The notes beneath the pieces were generated by a model. The model made no database searches. It was not told where the DNA came from and was given only the letters and a program-made list of their open reading frames with translations. Shown here in pieces: positions 8,175 through 17,037 of a stretch of 64,000 bases of DNA. The position numbers were made by a program, and so were the translations under genes. The number at the start of each line of letters is the position of its first letter. The first letter of the stretch is position 1. Location of the stretch: contig NZ_CP084541.1 of the NCBI RefSeq assembly GCF_020410765.1, positions 5,165,001 through 5,229,000 on the forward strand, written 5' to 3'. Origin of the DNA: Streptomyces marincola. Lineage in GTDB: Bacteria; Actinomycetota; Actinomycetes; Streptomycetales; Streptomycetaceae.

Positions 8175-8627
8175 TCAGCTCCGCGCCTCTCCGGACAGGA
8201 AGCCGTCCAGGCCGTCGAGGAGCATGGTGCTGCCCTGCTCGGTCATGGCGCGTTCCTCGTCGGTGTCGCAGGTCTGGCTGACGGCGATCTCCGTCCGGCC
8301 GCCGTCCAGCTCGCCGAGCTCCACGGTCATGATCGCCGGGGACGCCTTGCCCGGCACGTCCATGCCGATCACGATGCGGCGGTTCTCGACGACCTCCACG
8401 TAGGAGCCGGTCAGCGGGAACTCCTGGCCGTCGGGCGTGACCATCGTCGCCTTCCACGCGCCGCCGGGACGCACGTCGAGCTCGACCGAGCCGGGAGCCG
8501 CGCCGGCCCACCGGCCGTACTGCTCGGGCGTCGTCCACGCCCGCCACACGTCCGCGACCGGGGCGTCCAGTGTCCGCCGCAGCGCGTACGAGAATCCCTC
8601 GGTCGTGCCGGTCTGCTCGGTGCTCAT
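8175..8627 (-). CDS. SRPBCC/AHSA1-domain protein
   Basis: The 150-residue protein belongs to the AHSA1 (activator of Hsp90 ATPase homologue) branch of the SRPBCC fold. It shows LRRTLDAPVADVWRAWTTPEQYGRW and the strand pattern VELDVRPGGAWKATM...YVEVVENRRIVI. These bind hydrophobic ligands in a deep pocket. GGGAGA precedes the ATG at 8627, and the longer upstream reading frame lacks fold residues. AHSA1 genes are often near ArsR regulators, but none is adjacent here. Confidence 0.82.
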   Translation of the reverse strand: MSTEQTGTTEGFSYALRRTLDAPVADVWRAWTTPEQYGRWAGAAPGSVELDVRPGGAWKATMVTPDGQEFPLTGSYVEVVENRRIVIGMDVPGKASPAIMTVELGELDGGRTEIAVSQTCDTDEERAMTEQGSTMLLDGLDGFLSGEARS

Positions 8628-8781
8628 GTTCGGTCTCCCTGTCTCGTCCCCCAACGGGCCGTCACAGAAGAGACCTTGGGGTGCGCGGGAACTCATCGGT
8701 CGCGCGCCGCCGAGTTCCCGCCCGTGCCAGGACCCGCCGTTCGCGATCCGGTGGCGGCGTCCGCCCGGCGGGCGGCGGCCC

Positions 8782-9549
8782 TCAGGCGTCCCGCTTCTTC
8801 AGCCCCACGTACCCGGCGGCCAGCGCGGCGGCCACCCAGGCCAGCATGATCAGCATGCCGGTCCACGGCCCGTAGGGCCGTTCGCCGTCGTCCACCACCG
8901 CCATGATGCGCGAACCCGCCTGGTCCGGCAGGTAGTCACCGATCTTCTCCGTCGCCGAGACGTTGGCCAGGATGCCGGAGATCATGAAGAAGAACGGGAT
9001 CAGCACGCCGAACGACAGCATCGGGCTGCGCAGCAGCCACGCGACCCCCATCGCGAACAGCGCGATCAGCCCCATGTAGAGCCCGCCCCCGACGACCGCG
9101 CGCAGCACGCCCGGCTGCCCGAGGTCCGTGCTGTGCTCGCCCAGCATCGCCTGGCCGAGGAAGAACGTCAGGAAGCTGGTGAGCATCCCCACCAGCAGCG
9201 CGAGCGCCGTCGCCACCGACACCTTGGCCGCCATCAGCACCCCGCGCTGCGGAACGGCCGCGAGCGAGGCCCGGATCATGCCGGTGCTGTACTCGTTGGA
9301 GACCACGAGCACGCCGAACGCGATCATCGCGAGCTGCCCGAGCGAGGTGCCCGCGAAGCTGATGAACGTCGGGTCGAACGTGCGCCGTTCCTCGCTCGAC
9401 AGGTCCTCGAAGCTGTCGCTGATCAGGAAGCAGATCAGCATGCCGAGCGCCACCGTCACCACGACCGCCGCGGCCAGCGTCCACACGGTCGACCGGACCG
9501 AGCGGATCTTCGTCCACTCCGAGGCGAGCACCCAGCCGGGGCGCGTCAT
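8782..9549 (-). CDS. ABC-2 type transporter permease (second system)
   Basis: The 255-residue protein has about six membrane segments, starting with the motif ASEWTKIRSVRSTVWTL shared with the permease at 5223-6149. Unlike that paralogue it has no long N-terminal Pro-rich extension. Its ATG overlaps the TGA of the ATPase gene at 9546 by 4 nt. It probably forms an export or self-protection transporter of unknown substrate with that ATPase. Confidence 0.87.
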   Translation of the reverse strand: MTRPGWVLASEWTKIRSVRSTVWTLAAAVVVTVALGMLICFLISDSFEDLSSEERRTFDPTFISFAGTSLGQLAMIAFGVLVVSNEYSTGMIRASLAAVPQRGVLMAAKVSVATALALLVGMLTSFLTFFLGQAMLGEHSTDLGQPGVLRAVVGGGLYMGLIALFAMGVAWLLRSPMLSFGVLIPFFFMISGILANVSATEKIGDYLPDQAGSRIMAVVDDGERPYGPWTGMLIMLAWVAAALAAGYVGLKKRDA

Positions 9550-10460
9550 CGCCCGGCCCCCCGCGCCTGGTACTCCACGGCCCCCTGGGTCAGCCGCATG
9601 AACGCCTCTTCGAGCGACGCCTGCCGGTGGCTCAGCTCGTGCAGCACCAGACCGTTCTCCGCGGCGATCTCGCCGACCCGGGCGGCCGGCACCCCCTCCA
9701 CCTCGATCGCGCCCTCAGGACCCTGCCCCGGGCGCAGCCCCGCCGCCGCGAGCAGGTCGCGCAGCCGCTGGGCCTGCGGCGAGCGCACGCGGACGAAGCC
9801 GCGGGAATTCTCCTCGATGAACCGCGCCATCGATGTGTCGGCCAGCAGCCTGCCCCGCCCGATCACCACGAGATGATCAGCGGTCAACGCCATTTCACTC
9901 ATCAGGTGACTGGACACGAACACCGTGCGCCCGTCCGCCGCCAATTGCTTCATCAGATTGCGGACCCAGTGAATGCCTTCCGGATCAAGGCCGTTCACCG
10001 GTTCGTCGAACATCACGATGCCGGGATTGCCGAGCAGCGCGCTCGCGATGCCGAGCCGCTGCCCCATGCCCAGCGAAAACCCGCCGGGCCGCTTCTTCGC
10101 CACCCCCGCAAGACCCACCAGGTCGAGCACTTCACCGATGCGCCGCTCAGGAATGCCGTTGCTCCTGGCCAGGCACAGCAGATGGTGGTGGGCGGTCCTG
10201 CCCGGGTGCACCGACTTGGCTTCGAGCAGGGCGCCGATGCGCGTCAGCGGTCGGGACAGCCGCTCGTACGGCTGGCCGTCGACGCTGACCGCACCGCTGG
10301 TCGGACGGTCGAGCCCCAGGATCATCCGCATCGTCGTCGACTTGCCCGCGCCGTTCGGCCCGAGGAACCCGGTGACCACACCGGGGCGCACCGCGAACGT
10401 CAGCCCCTCCACGGCCGTCTTGCGGCCGTAGCGCTTGGTCAGCTCCGCCAGCTCGATCAT
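9546..10460 (-). CDS. ABC transporter ATPase (second system)
   Basis: The 304-residue NatA/BcrA-type ATPase has Walker A GPNGAGKST, signature SLGMGQRLG, Walker B IVMFDEP and the SSHLMSEMA switch. It is a clear paralogue of the ATPase at 6146-7477 but ends soon after the domain (RLTQGAVEYQARGAGR) and lacks the repeat tail. It is coupled to its permease by an ATGA overlap. The two systems look like an old local duplication. Confidence 0.88.
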   Translation of the reverse strand: MIELAELTKRYGRKTAVEGLTFAVRPGVVTGFLGPNGAGKSTTMRMILGLDRPTSGAVSVDGQPYERLSRPLTRIGALLEAKSVHPGRTAHHHLLCLARSNGIPERRIGEVLDLVGLAGVAKKRPGGFSLGMGQRLGIASALLGNPGIVMFDEPVNGLDPEGIHWVRNLMKQLAADGRTVFVSSHLMSEMALTADHLVVIGRGRLLADTSMARFIEENSRGFVRVRSPQAQRLRDLLAAAGLRPGQGPEGAIEVEGVPAARVGEIAAENGLVLHELSHRQASLEEAFMRLTQGAVEYQARGAGR

Positions 10461-10573
10461 GGCTCGACGCTAGAACGGCGCGGGGGCCGCCGCCCGTCCA
10501 GGCAGCGGCCCCTGCGCCGTTGGGGTGACCGCCTCGGGCGGCACCGGGAAGCGAGCGCCCCGAGGGCGTCCAC

Positions 10574-11515
10574 TCAGCGTGACTGCTGGGCGGGCACGCC
10601 CTTGGAGGCGGTCTCGTCCTCGTCGTCGCCGAGCGTCGCCGCGGCGACCTGGGCGCCGGTCAGCGTGGCCAGCATCTCGCGCACGTTGGTCAGCTGCGCG
10701 TTGATGCTGTCGCGGCGGTTGGTCAGCGCGGCCAGCTCCCGCTCCGACTCGCTGCGCACGCGGTCCGCCTTGGCGTTCGCGTCGGCCACGATGTCCTCGG
10801 CCTGCCGCTGCGCGGTCTCCACCGTCTGACGCGCGCGCCGCTCCGCGTCGGTGCGCAGCTTCTCGGCCTCAAGGCGCAGCTGCTCGGCACGGTGCTCGAT
10901 CTCCGCCAGCCGCTTCTCGGCCTTGGCCTGGCGCGAGGCGAGGTCGCGCTCGGACTGCTCGCGCCGCTTGGCCAGGTTGGTCTCGAAGTCGGCTGCCGCC
11001 TGCGCCGCCTTGGCCCGGGTGTCCTCGAAGAGGGCGTCCGCCTCCTCGCGCTTGGCCGCGGCGTCCTTGTCCGCCTCGGCGCGCGTGGCCGCCGCCTCGC
11101 CCTGGGCCTTCTCGACGATGCGCGAGCCCTCTTCCTCGGCCTTCGCCTTGCGATCGGCCGCGTAGGACTCCGCGTCGTTGCGCACCTGCTGGGCCGCCCC
11201 CTCGGCCAGCTCGCGGTGCTGCTCGGCGGCGCGCCGCGCCTCCTCGCGCAGGTCCTTCGCCTCCTCCTCGGCGAGGCGGAGGATCTTCTCGACCCGGGCG
11301 CCGAGCCCCGCGTAGGACGGCTCGGAGTCGGTGACGGCGGCCTGGGCGTTCTGCGTTTCGAGGTGCAGCTCCTCGATCCGCTTCTCCAGGGACGTGATAC
11401 GAGCAAGTGCGCTGTCACGGTCGGCGACGAGCTTCGAGATGCGGTCGTCCACCTGTCCGCGGTCGTAGCCGCGCCGCACGAGCTCGAAGCCGAAGGGGGA
11501 GGAAGTGTCGCTCAT
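10574..11515 (-). CDS. filP: FilP, intermediate-filament-like coiled-coil protein
   Basis: The 313-residue protein has a DivIVA-like head (SPFGFELVRRGYDRGQVDDRI) and then a continuous Ala/Glu/Arg-rich coiled coil to about residue 290. The length is as expected for FilP. FilP self-assembles into filaments that stiffen hyphae and work with DivIVA and Scy at the growing tip. Databases often mislabel it cellulose-binding protein. AGGAACC precedes the ATG at 11515. It lies downstream of scy on the same strand, the order known in Streptomyces. Identification rests on head sequence, coiled coil and the adjacent scy. Confidence 0.92.
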   Translation of the reverse strand: MSDTSSPFGFELVRRGYDRGQVDDRISKLVADRDSALARITSLEKRIEELHLETQNAQAAVTDSEPSYAGLGARVEKILRLAEEEAKDLREEARRAAEQHRELAEGAAQQVRNDAESYAADRKAKAEEEGSRIVEKAQGEAAATRAEADKDAAAKREEADALFEDTRAKAAQAAADFETNLAKRREQSERDLASRQAKAEKRLAEIEHRAEQLRLEAEKLRTDAERRARQTVETAQRQAEDIVADANAKADRVRSESERELAALTNRRDSINAQLTNVREMLATLTGAQVAAATLGDDEDETASKGVPAQQSR

Positions 11516-11739
11516 GGGGTTCCTGTCGAATCAGACGGGTGAGTGGGTTGATGGAATGTCGGGCCTGGGCGTTCAGCGCTTCGAGGTCGAGTTCCTTAAG
11601 CCTTTGTCACACACGGGACCATGCCCTCGGAGCCATCATCCTAGGGGGCGAACCGGCGTGTCTTCGAGCGGAACCGGTTTCTCTGTGGAGAATGTTCGCC
11701 CCTTCCGCTCAATCGAGTGTTCAGGTGATTGGCCCGACT

Positions 11740-14700
11740 TCACCGGCCGCCGGACCGCTTGCCGCCGGACCCGGACCCCGAGGCCCCCGCGGAGACCGCG
11801 CCCTTGCCGCCACCCCTGCCACTCGGCTTCGGCGCCTCGAACGACTCCAGCGCCTCCAACACGTCCTGCACACGCGAGATCTCGGCGTTGATGTCGGCGC
11901 GGCGGCGGGTCAGTTTCTCCAACTCCCGCTTGCCCTCGTCCACCAACTGCTTCGCCTCCCGCTCCGCCTCGGCCCGCATGTCCTGCGTCTCGCGCAGCAC
12001 CTTGGACCGCTGCCGCTCCGCGTCCTTGAGCAGCGCCTCGGCCTTCTTCACCGCGGCGATGCGCACCTTGGTCGCCTCGGCGTTGGCCTCCGTGTTCAAC
12101 TTCTCGGCCGCCGCCCTGGCTTCGGCCCGCTGCTCCTCCGCCGCCTTCATCAGTTTGTCCACGCGCTCGCCCGCGGCCCGTTGCAGCTCGGCCGACTCCC
12201 GCCTGGCCCGGTCGTGCAGCTCCTCGACCTCCGCCTCGACCCGGGCCCGCAGCTCCTCGGAACGCTCCCTGATCGCCGTCGCGTCCCGACGGGCCTCCTC
12301 AAGCAGCTGGTTGGCGTCCCGGCGCGACTTCTCCACCAGTTCGGCACCGGCCTCCCGCGCGTCGGCGACGAGCCGTTCCGACTCCCCGCGGGCCGCGGCG
12401 ACCATCCGGTCGGACTGCTCCTCGGCCGCGGACGCCATGCGCAGCGCCTCCTCCTGCGCCTTGCCGAGCAGTTCGTCCGCCTGCGCCGCGGCGTCGCCGC
12501 GCTTGCGCGACGCCTCCTGCCTGGCCCGGTCGAGCACTTCGTCGGCCTCGGCCCTGGTGCGGTCCGCCGCCTCCTGGGCGCCGGTCCGCAGCCGGTCGGC
12601 CTCCTCGATGGCCTCGCGCACCGTGCGTTCCGCGAGCGCCGAGGCCGCCTCCTTCTCCTCGGCCGACTCCCGCAGCACGCGCGCGGCCTCGCGTTCCGCC
12701 TCCGCGCGGTGCGTGGCGATCTCCGCCTCCGCGGCCTCGCGCAGCCCGGAGACCGAGTCCCGCACCTGCTGTGCCTTGTGCTCGGCCGCGGCGACCAGCG
12801 TCTCCGCCCGGCGCTCCGCGTCGTCGACCCGCGCCTGCGCCGACGCCAGCAGCTCCTCGGCCTGGTCGCGCGCCTGGGCCCGCTCCCGGTGCGCCGCGTC
12901 GCGCGCCTCGGTCAGCAGCCGGTCCGCCTCGGCGCGCAGCCGGTCCGCCTCCTCGCGCGCGGCGGCCAGGGTCTCGGCGGCCTCGGCCGTCGTCCGCTCG
13001 GCCGCGGCCGCCGCGTCGGCGCGGACCCGGTCCGCCGCCTGCCGCGCCTCCTCGCGCAGCCGGTCGGCCTCCGCGCTCGCCTCCGCGCGCAGCCGGACGG
13101 CGCTGTCCTCGCCCTCGGCGCGCGCCCTGGCCGCGTCCGTCGCGGCCTGATCGCGCACCTGCTCCGCGGCCTGCTCGGCCTGCTCGGTCAGCGCCCTGAT
13201 CCGCTCGGCCGCCTCGGAACGCAGCCGCTCGGCCTCCGCGCCCGCCTCGGAACGCAGGCGGTCCGCCTCGGCCCTCGCGGAGGCCAGGGCCTCCTCCGCC
13301 GCCGCGACCCGCTGCTCCGCCTCGCCGCGCAGCCGGCCGATCTCCTCGCCCGCTGCCTCCCGTTCGGCGCGGGTGGCCGCCTTGGCCTCCTCCCGCAGCC
13401 GGCGCGCGGCCTCCTCGGCCTCCCGCGAGACGCGTTCGGCCTGCCGGGCGGCCTCCTCGCGCTGCTCGTCCGCCTCGGCACGGGCCTTGCGCAACGCCTG
13501 CTCGGCCTGGTTCCGCAGGGTCGTGGCGCGTTCGATCGCCTCGGTGCGGACCCGTTCGCTCTCGGCGGTCGCCGCGGAACGCAGCTCCTCCGCGTCGCTC
13601 CTGGCCTGCGCGAGCAGCTCCTCGGCGCTGGCCGCCGCCTGCTCGATCTGCGCGACGGACTCCCGCCTGGCGTCCGCCTTGACCCGCTCGCCCTCCTCGG
13701 CCGCGGCCGAGCGCAGCTGCTCCGCCTCGCCGCGCAGCCGCCGCGCCTCCTCCTGGAGCTGCACCGTCTTGGCGCGGTACTGCTCGGTGTCGTCCTGCGC
13801 CGCGCCCCTCAGCTGCTCCGCGACCTCGTGCGCCTCGGCGCGCAGCCGGTCCGCCTCGGCCTCCGCCTCGGCGCGCAGGCGTTCCGCCTCCTCGGCCGCG
13901 GCCTTCTTGGTGTCCTTGGCCTCCTCGGCGGCCTTGGTCAGCACGTCCTCGGCCGTCCTCGCCGCCTCGGCCAGCTGCGCGGCGTACTCCTCGGCCGACT
14001 TGGAACGGGCCTCCTCGGCGGCCTCCGCGACCAGGCGCTCGGCCTCGGCGCGCGCCTCGTCGAGCGCGTTCTGCGCCTCCGCCCTGCGGCGTTCCGCGTC
14101 CCGGTTGGCCTCGCCGACCATGCGGGCGACCTCGGCCTTGGCGGTCGCGGTGCGCTGCTCGTACACCGACTCGGCCGCGGCGCGCTGCTTCTCGACCTCC
14201 GCCGTCGCCTCGGCGACCAGGCGCTCGGCCTCCTCGCGGGCCGTCCGCAGCGCGGTCTGCGCCTCCGCGGCCCGCTCCTCCGCCCTGCGGACCAGCGCGG
14301 CGGCCTCGCGCCGCCCGGCCTCGGTGTCCTGGACCGCGGAACTGCGCAGCCGCTCCGCGTGCTCGGTGGACTCCTGCGCCTGCGTGGAGGCCGCGTCGAG
14401 CAGGCGTTCGGCGTCCGCCCTGGCGCGGCGCAGCACCTCGTCCGCCTCGGCGCGCGCGGCCTCCGCCTCGGCGGCGGCGCGCTGCCGCGCGTCCTCGGTC
14501 AGGCGCAGCGCCTCGGCCCGCGCCTGGCCGATGGTCCGCTCGGCCTCGGCGCGCGTCTCCTCGATCAGCCGGCGGGCCTGGGACTCGCTGCGGGCGCGGA
14601 CCTGCTCGGCCCAGGCGACGTTCTCGTTGACGTGGGCCTCGACGGTGGAACGGCGCTGCGCCAGCTCCTCGTCGAGGCGCCGGCGGCGGCCGACGGCCTC

Positions 14701-15048
14701 CGCGTGCAGCTCCGCCTCCATGCGGGCGCGCTGCTCCGACTGCTCCTGGAGCGCCCGCTGGGACCTGGCGCGCGCGTCGCGCAGTTCGCGTTCGGCCTCG
14801 ACCCGCATCTGGTCGGCCTGGTGCTGGGCGGACCGCAGGATCTGCTCGGCGTGCCCGCTCGGGTCACCGTAGGGACGCAGGGAGAGCGCGCGGCGCACCT
14901 CGTGCAGCTTCGCGCGCAACACCTCGACCTGGTAGCCGAGGTCGTCGGCGTGGTCGACCGCCCGTTGCCGCTCCTTCTTCAGCCGCTCCATCTCGGCTTC
15001 GAATCGCGAGAGGTGGTCTGAAGCCTGGTAGGCGTCGTAGCCCCGCAC
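11740..15048 (-). CDS. scy: Scy, giant coiled-coil polarity scaffold
   Basis: The product is about 1102 residues. The start SDHLSRFEAEMERLKKERQ and the segment VNENVAWAEQVRARSESQARRL are typical of Scy. The rest is an almost unbroken coiled coil rich in Ala, Glu and Arg with the hendecad-based, roughly 51-residue periodicity known for Scy. It ends in a Gly/Ser/Lys tail. Scy gathers DivIVA and FilP to set tip growth and branching. I chose the GTG at 15048 (VRGYDAYQ) because Scy in S. coelicolor starts at the equivalent MRGY; a GTG at 15081 would add 11 residues. It is shorter than S. coelicolor Scy as I remember it (about 1326), perhaps by loss of several repeats. Confidence 0.9.
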   Translation of the reverse strand: MRGYDAYQASDHLSRFEAEMERLKKERQRAVDHADDLGYQVEVLRAKLHEVRRALSLRPYGDPSGHAEQILRSAQHQADQMRVEAERELRDARARSQRALQEQSEQRARMEAELHAEAVGRRRRLDEELAQRRSTVEAHVNENVAWAEQVRARSESQARRLIEETRAEAERTIGQARAEALRLTEDARQRAAAEAEAARAEADEVLRRARADAERLLDAASTQAQESTEHAERLRSSAVQDTEAGRREAAALVRRAEERAAEAQTALRTAREEAERLVAEATAEVEKQRAAAESVYEQRTATAKAEVARMVGEANRDAERRRAEAQNALDEARAEAERLVAEAAEEARSKSAEEYAAQLAEAARTAEDVLTKAAEEAKDTKKAAAEEAERLRAEAEAEADRLRAEAHEVAEQLRGAAQDDTEQYRAKTVQLQEEARRLRGEAEQLRSAAAEEGERVKADARRESVAQIEQAAASAEELLAQARSDAEELRSAATAESERVRTEAIERATTLRNQAEQALRKARAEADEQREEAARQAERVSREAEEAARRLREEAKAATRAEREAAGEEIGRLRGEAEQRVAAAEEALASARAEADRLRSEAGAEAERLRSEAAERIRALTEQAEQAAEQVRDQAATDAARARAEGEDSAVRLRAEASAEADRLREEARQAADRVRADAAAAAERTTAEAAETLAAAREEADRLRAEADRLLTEARDAAHRERAQARDQAEELLASAQARVDDAERRAETLVAAAEHKAQQVRDSVSGLREAAEAEIATHRAEAEREAARVLRESAEEKEAASALAERTVREAIEEADRLRTGAQEAADRTRAEADEVLDRARQEASRKRGDAAAQADELLGKAQEEALRMASAAEEQSDRMVAAARGESERLVADAREAGAELVEKSRRDANQLLEEARRDATAIRERSEELRARVEAEVEELHDRARRESAELQRAAGERVDKLMKAAEEQRAEARAAAEKLNTEANAEATKVRIAAVKKAEALLKDAERQRSKVLRETQDMRAEAEREAKQLVDEGKRELEKLTRRRADINAEISRVQDVLEALESFEAPKPSGRGGGKGAVSAGASGSGSGGKRSGGR

Positions 15049-15129
15049 TGCGCGGTCCCATCCGTCCCCTGGTCGTGGCACTGCAAGATCCGGTCATCGG
15101 CCGAACGCGGGACGAGAGGAAAGCCCACA

Positions 15130-15160
15130 GCCCCGGCTCGGCCACTCTACCGGCCGGGGC
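15130..15160 (-). terminator. Hairpin after epimerase gene
   Basis: GCCCCGGC at 15130-15137 pairs with GCCGGGGC at 15153-15160, 9 nt beyond the stop codon of the leftward epimerase gene and before the scy promoter region. Confidence 0.5.
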
Positions 15161-15168
15161 AGCGTGCG

Positions 15169-15621
15169 TCAGTGGCCCTGGGCCCCTCCGGGCGGCCCGG
15201 GGACCGCGGAGGTGACGAGTTCGGTGAGGACTCCGTGGCAGTCCTTGGGGTGGAGGAACGTGATCCGCGAGTCCATCGAGCCGCGGCGCGGCTCGTCGTA
15301 CAGGACCCGGACGCCCTTGCCGCGGATCGCCTCGGAGTCGCCGTCCACGTCGGCGGTGCCGAAGGCGATGTGGTGCACGCCCTCGCCGTTCTTCTTCAGC
15401 CATTTGCCGACCGCCGAGTCCTCGCGGATCGGTTCGAGCAGTTGCAGGTAGGACGAGCCGCCGTCGTCGGTGCCGTTGATCCGGAGCATGGCCTCGCGGA
15501 CCCCCTGCTCCTCGTTGATCTCGCTGTGGAAGACCTCGAAGCCGTAGGTGGCACGGTAGAACTCGACGGTGGCGTCGAGGTCGTGGCAGGCGATCCCGAT
15601 GTGATCGATGCGCGTCAACAT
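15169..15621 (-). CDS. mce: Methylmalonyl-CoA epimerase
   Basis: The 150-residue glyoxalase-fold protein starts MLTRIDHIGIACHDLDATV and contains GEGVHHIAFGTADVD and LTEL, which supply the His/Glu metal ligands of methylmalonyl-CoA epimerases. It interconverts (2S)- and (2R)-methylmalonyl-CoA, linking propionate/odd-chain catabolism with mutase and with polyketide extender supply. It is divergent from a thiolase and MeaB cluster, which supports the acyl-CoA role. The start at 15621 follows TGGGATGG and matches the family start. Confidence 0.92.
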   Translation of the reverse strand: MLTRIDHIGIACHDLDATVEFYRATYGFEVFHSEINEEQGVREAMLRINGTDDGGSSYLQLLEPIREDSAVGKWLKKNGEGVHHIAFGTADVDGDSEAIRGKGVRVLYDEPRRGSMDSRITFLHPKDCHGVLTELVTSAVPGPPGGAQGH

Positions 15622-15716
15622 GCTGCCATCCCACCGCCTTTGACGTGAGCCGTGCAACGTGCGCACTGTCACAGGAACGTCCCGATGACCGGCGGCGTCA
15701 CGCTCTGTACATTGTC

Positions 15717-15734
15717 AGTGAACCATCGTTCACT
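15717..15734. promoter_or_regulatory. TetR-type operator before thiolase gene
   Basis: AGTGAACCATCGTTCACT has perfect 7-bp arms (AGTGAAC/GTTCACT) around a 4-bp spacer and ends 23 bp before the thiolase ATG, in the mce-thiolase divergent region. The geometry suits a TetR-family acyl-CoA regulator; the protein is not encoded nearby. Confidence 0.6.
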
Positions 15735-15757
15735 CCCGAGGTTGTGAGGAGCGCGCC

Positions 15758-16966
15758 ATGACATCAAGCAGCGGCACGGGCGCCACATCCGTGATCGTCG
15801 CCGGAGCGAGGACGCCGATGGGCCGCCTGCTCGGCTCGCTGTCGTCCTTCTCCGGCGCGGAACTGGGCGGCTTCGCCATCCGCGCCGCCCTGGAACGGGC
15901 CGGCGTCGCCGCCGACCGGGTGCAGTACGTGATCATGGGCCAGGTGCTCCAGGCGGGCGCGGGGCAGATCCCGGCGCGGCAGGCCGCCGTGCGCGCGGGC
16001 ATTCCCATGACCGTGCCGGCCCTGACCGTCAACAAGGTCTGCCTCTCCGGCCTCGACGCCATCGCGCTGGCCGACCAGCTCATCCGGGCGGGCGAGTTCG
16101 ACGTGGTCGTCGCCGGCGGCCAGGAGTCCATGTCGAACGCGCCGCACCTGCTGCCGGGGGCGCGCGCCGGCCGCAAGTACGGCGCCATGGAACTGCTCGA
16201 CGCGATGGCGCACGACGGGCTGACCGACGCGTTCGACGGCGTCGCCATGGGTGAGTCGACCGAGCACTTCGCCGGGCTCATGGGCGTCACGCGCGAGGAG
16301 CAGGACGCGGTCGCGGCCCTGTCCCACCAGCGCGCCGCCGCCGCGCGGAAGAACGGCCTCTTCGACGCCGAGATCACCCCCGTGGCGGTCGAGCAGCGCA
16401 GGGGCGAACCGCTGATGGTCGCACAGGACGAGGGCATCAGGCCCGACACCACCGTGGAGTCGCTGGCCCGGCTGCGCCCGGCGTTCGCCGCCGACGGCAC
16501 GGTCACCGCCGGCTCCTCGTCCCAGATCTCCGACGGCGCGGCGGCCGTCGTGGTGATGTCCCGGGCGACGGCGGAACGGCTCGGCCTGCCGTGGCTGGCC
16601 GAGATCGGTCCGCACGGGAACGTCGCGGGCCCGGACAACTCGCTGCTCTCCCAGCCGTCCCGCGCGATCGGCCACGCGCTCGACCGGGCCGGGCTCACCG
16701 TGGACGACCTCGACCTGATCGAGATCAACGAGGCGTTCGCCGCGGTCGCCGTGCAGTCGATGAAGGACCTCGGGGTAACCCACGAAAGGGTGAACGTCAA
16801 CGGCGGGGCCATCGCCCTGGGTCACCCGATCGGCATGTCGGGGGCCCGGCTGGCGCTGCACCTCGCGCTCGAACTGCGCCGGCGCGGCGGCGGCACCGGC
16901 GCCGCGGCGCTGTGCGGCGGCGGCGGCCAGGGCGACGCGCTGATCCTGCGGGTACCCGCGGTCTGA
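15758..16966 (+). CDS. Acetyl-CoA C-acetyltransferase (thiolase)
   Basis: The 402-residue thiolase II-type enzyme has the acylated cysteine in VNKVCLSGLDAI (Cys95), the GGAIALGHPIGMSGAR His motif and a C-terminal Cys in ALCGGGGQGDAL. It condenses or cleaves acetoacetyl-CoA or 3-ketoacyl-CoA in the cytosol. GAGGAG precedes the ATG. It reads in the same direction as meaB with a 71-nt gap and is divergent from mce, forming an acyl-CoA metabolic group. A palindromic operator lies just upstream. Confidence 0.93.
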   Translation: MTSSSGTGATSVIVAGARTPMGRLLGSLSSFSGAELGGFAIRAALERAGVAADRVQYVIMGQVLQAGAGQIPARQAAVRAGIPMTVPALTVNKVCLSGLDAIALADQLIRAGEFDVVVAGGQESMSNAPHLLPGARAGRKYGAMELLDAMAHDGLTDAFDGVAMGESTEHFAGLMGVTREEQDAVAALSHQRAAAARKNGLFDAEITPVAVEQRRGEPLMVAQDEGIRPDTTVESLARLRPAFAADGTVTAGSSSQISDGAAAVVVMSRATAERLGLPWLAEIGPHGNVAGPDNSLLSQPSRAIGHALDRAGLTVDDLDLIEINEAFAAVAVQSMKDLGVTHERVNVNGGAIALGHPIGMSGARLALHLALELRRRGGGTGAAALCGGGGQGDALILRVPAV

Positions 16967-17037
16967 CGGTCGGGCCGGGACCGGCGCGCGGGCGCGGCGG
17001 AACGCACCGCGGGGCGAGCGGTGCAGGAGGGAGCACG

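Noticed and set aside
11407..15021. 1204-codon open frame opposite scy
   Set aside because: It is the mirror of the Ala/Glu/Arg repeat codons of scy; the product is Leu/Arg/Gly low-complexity with no domain.
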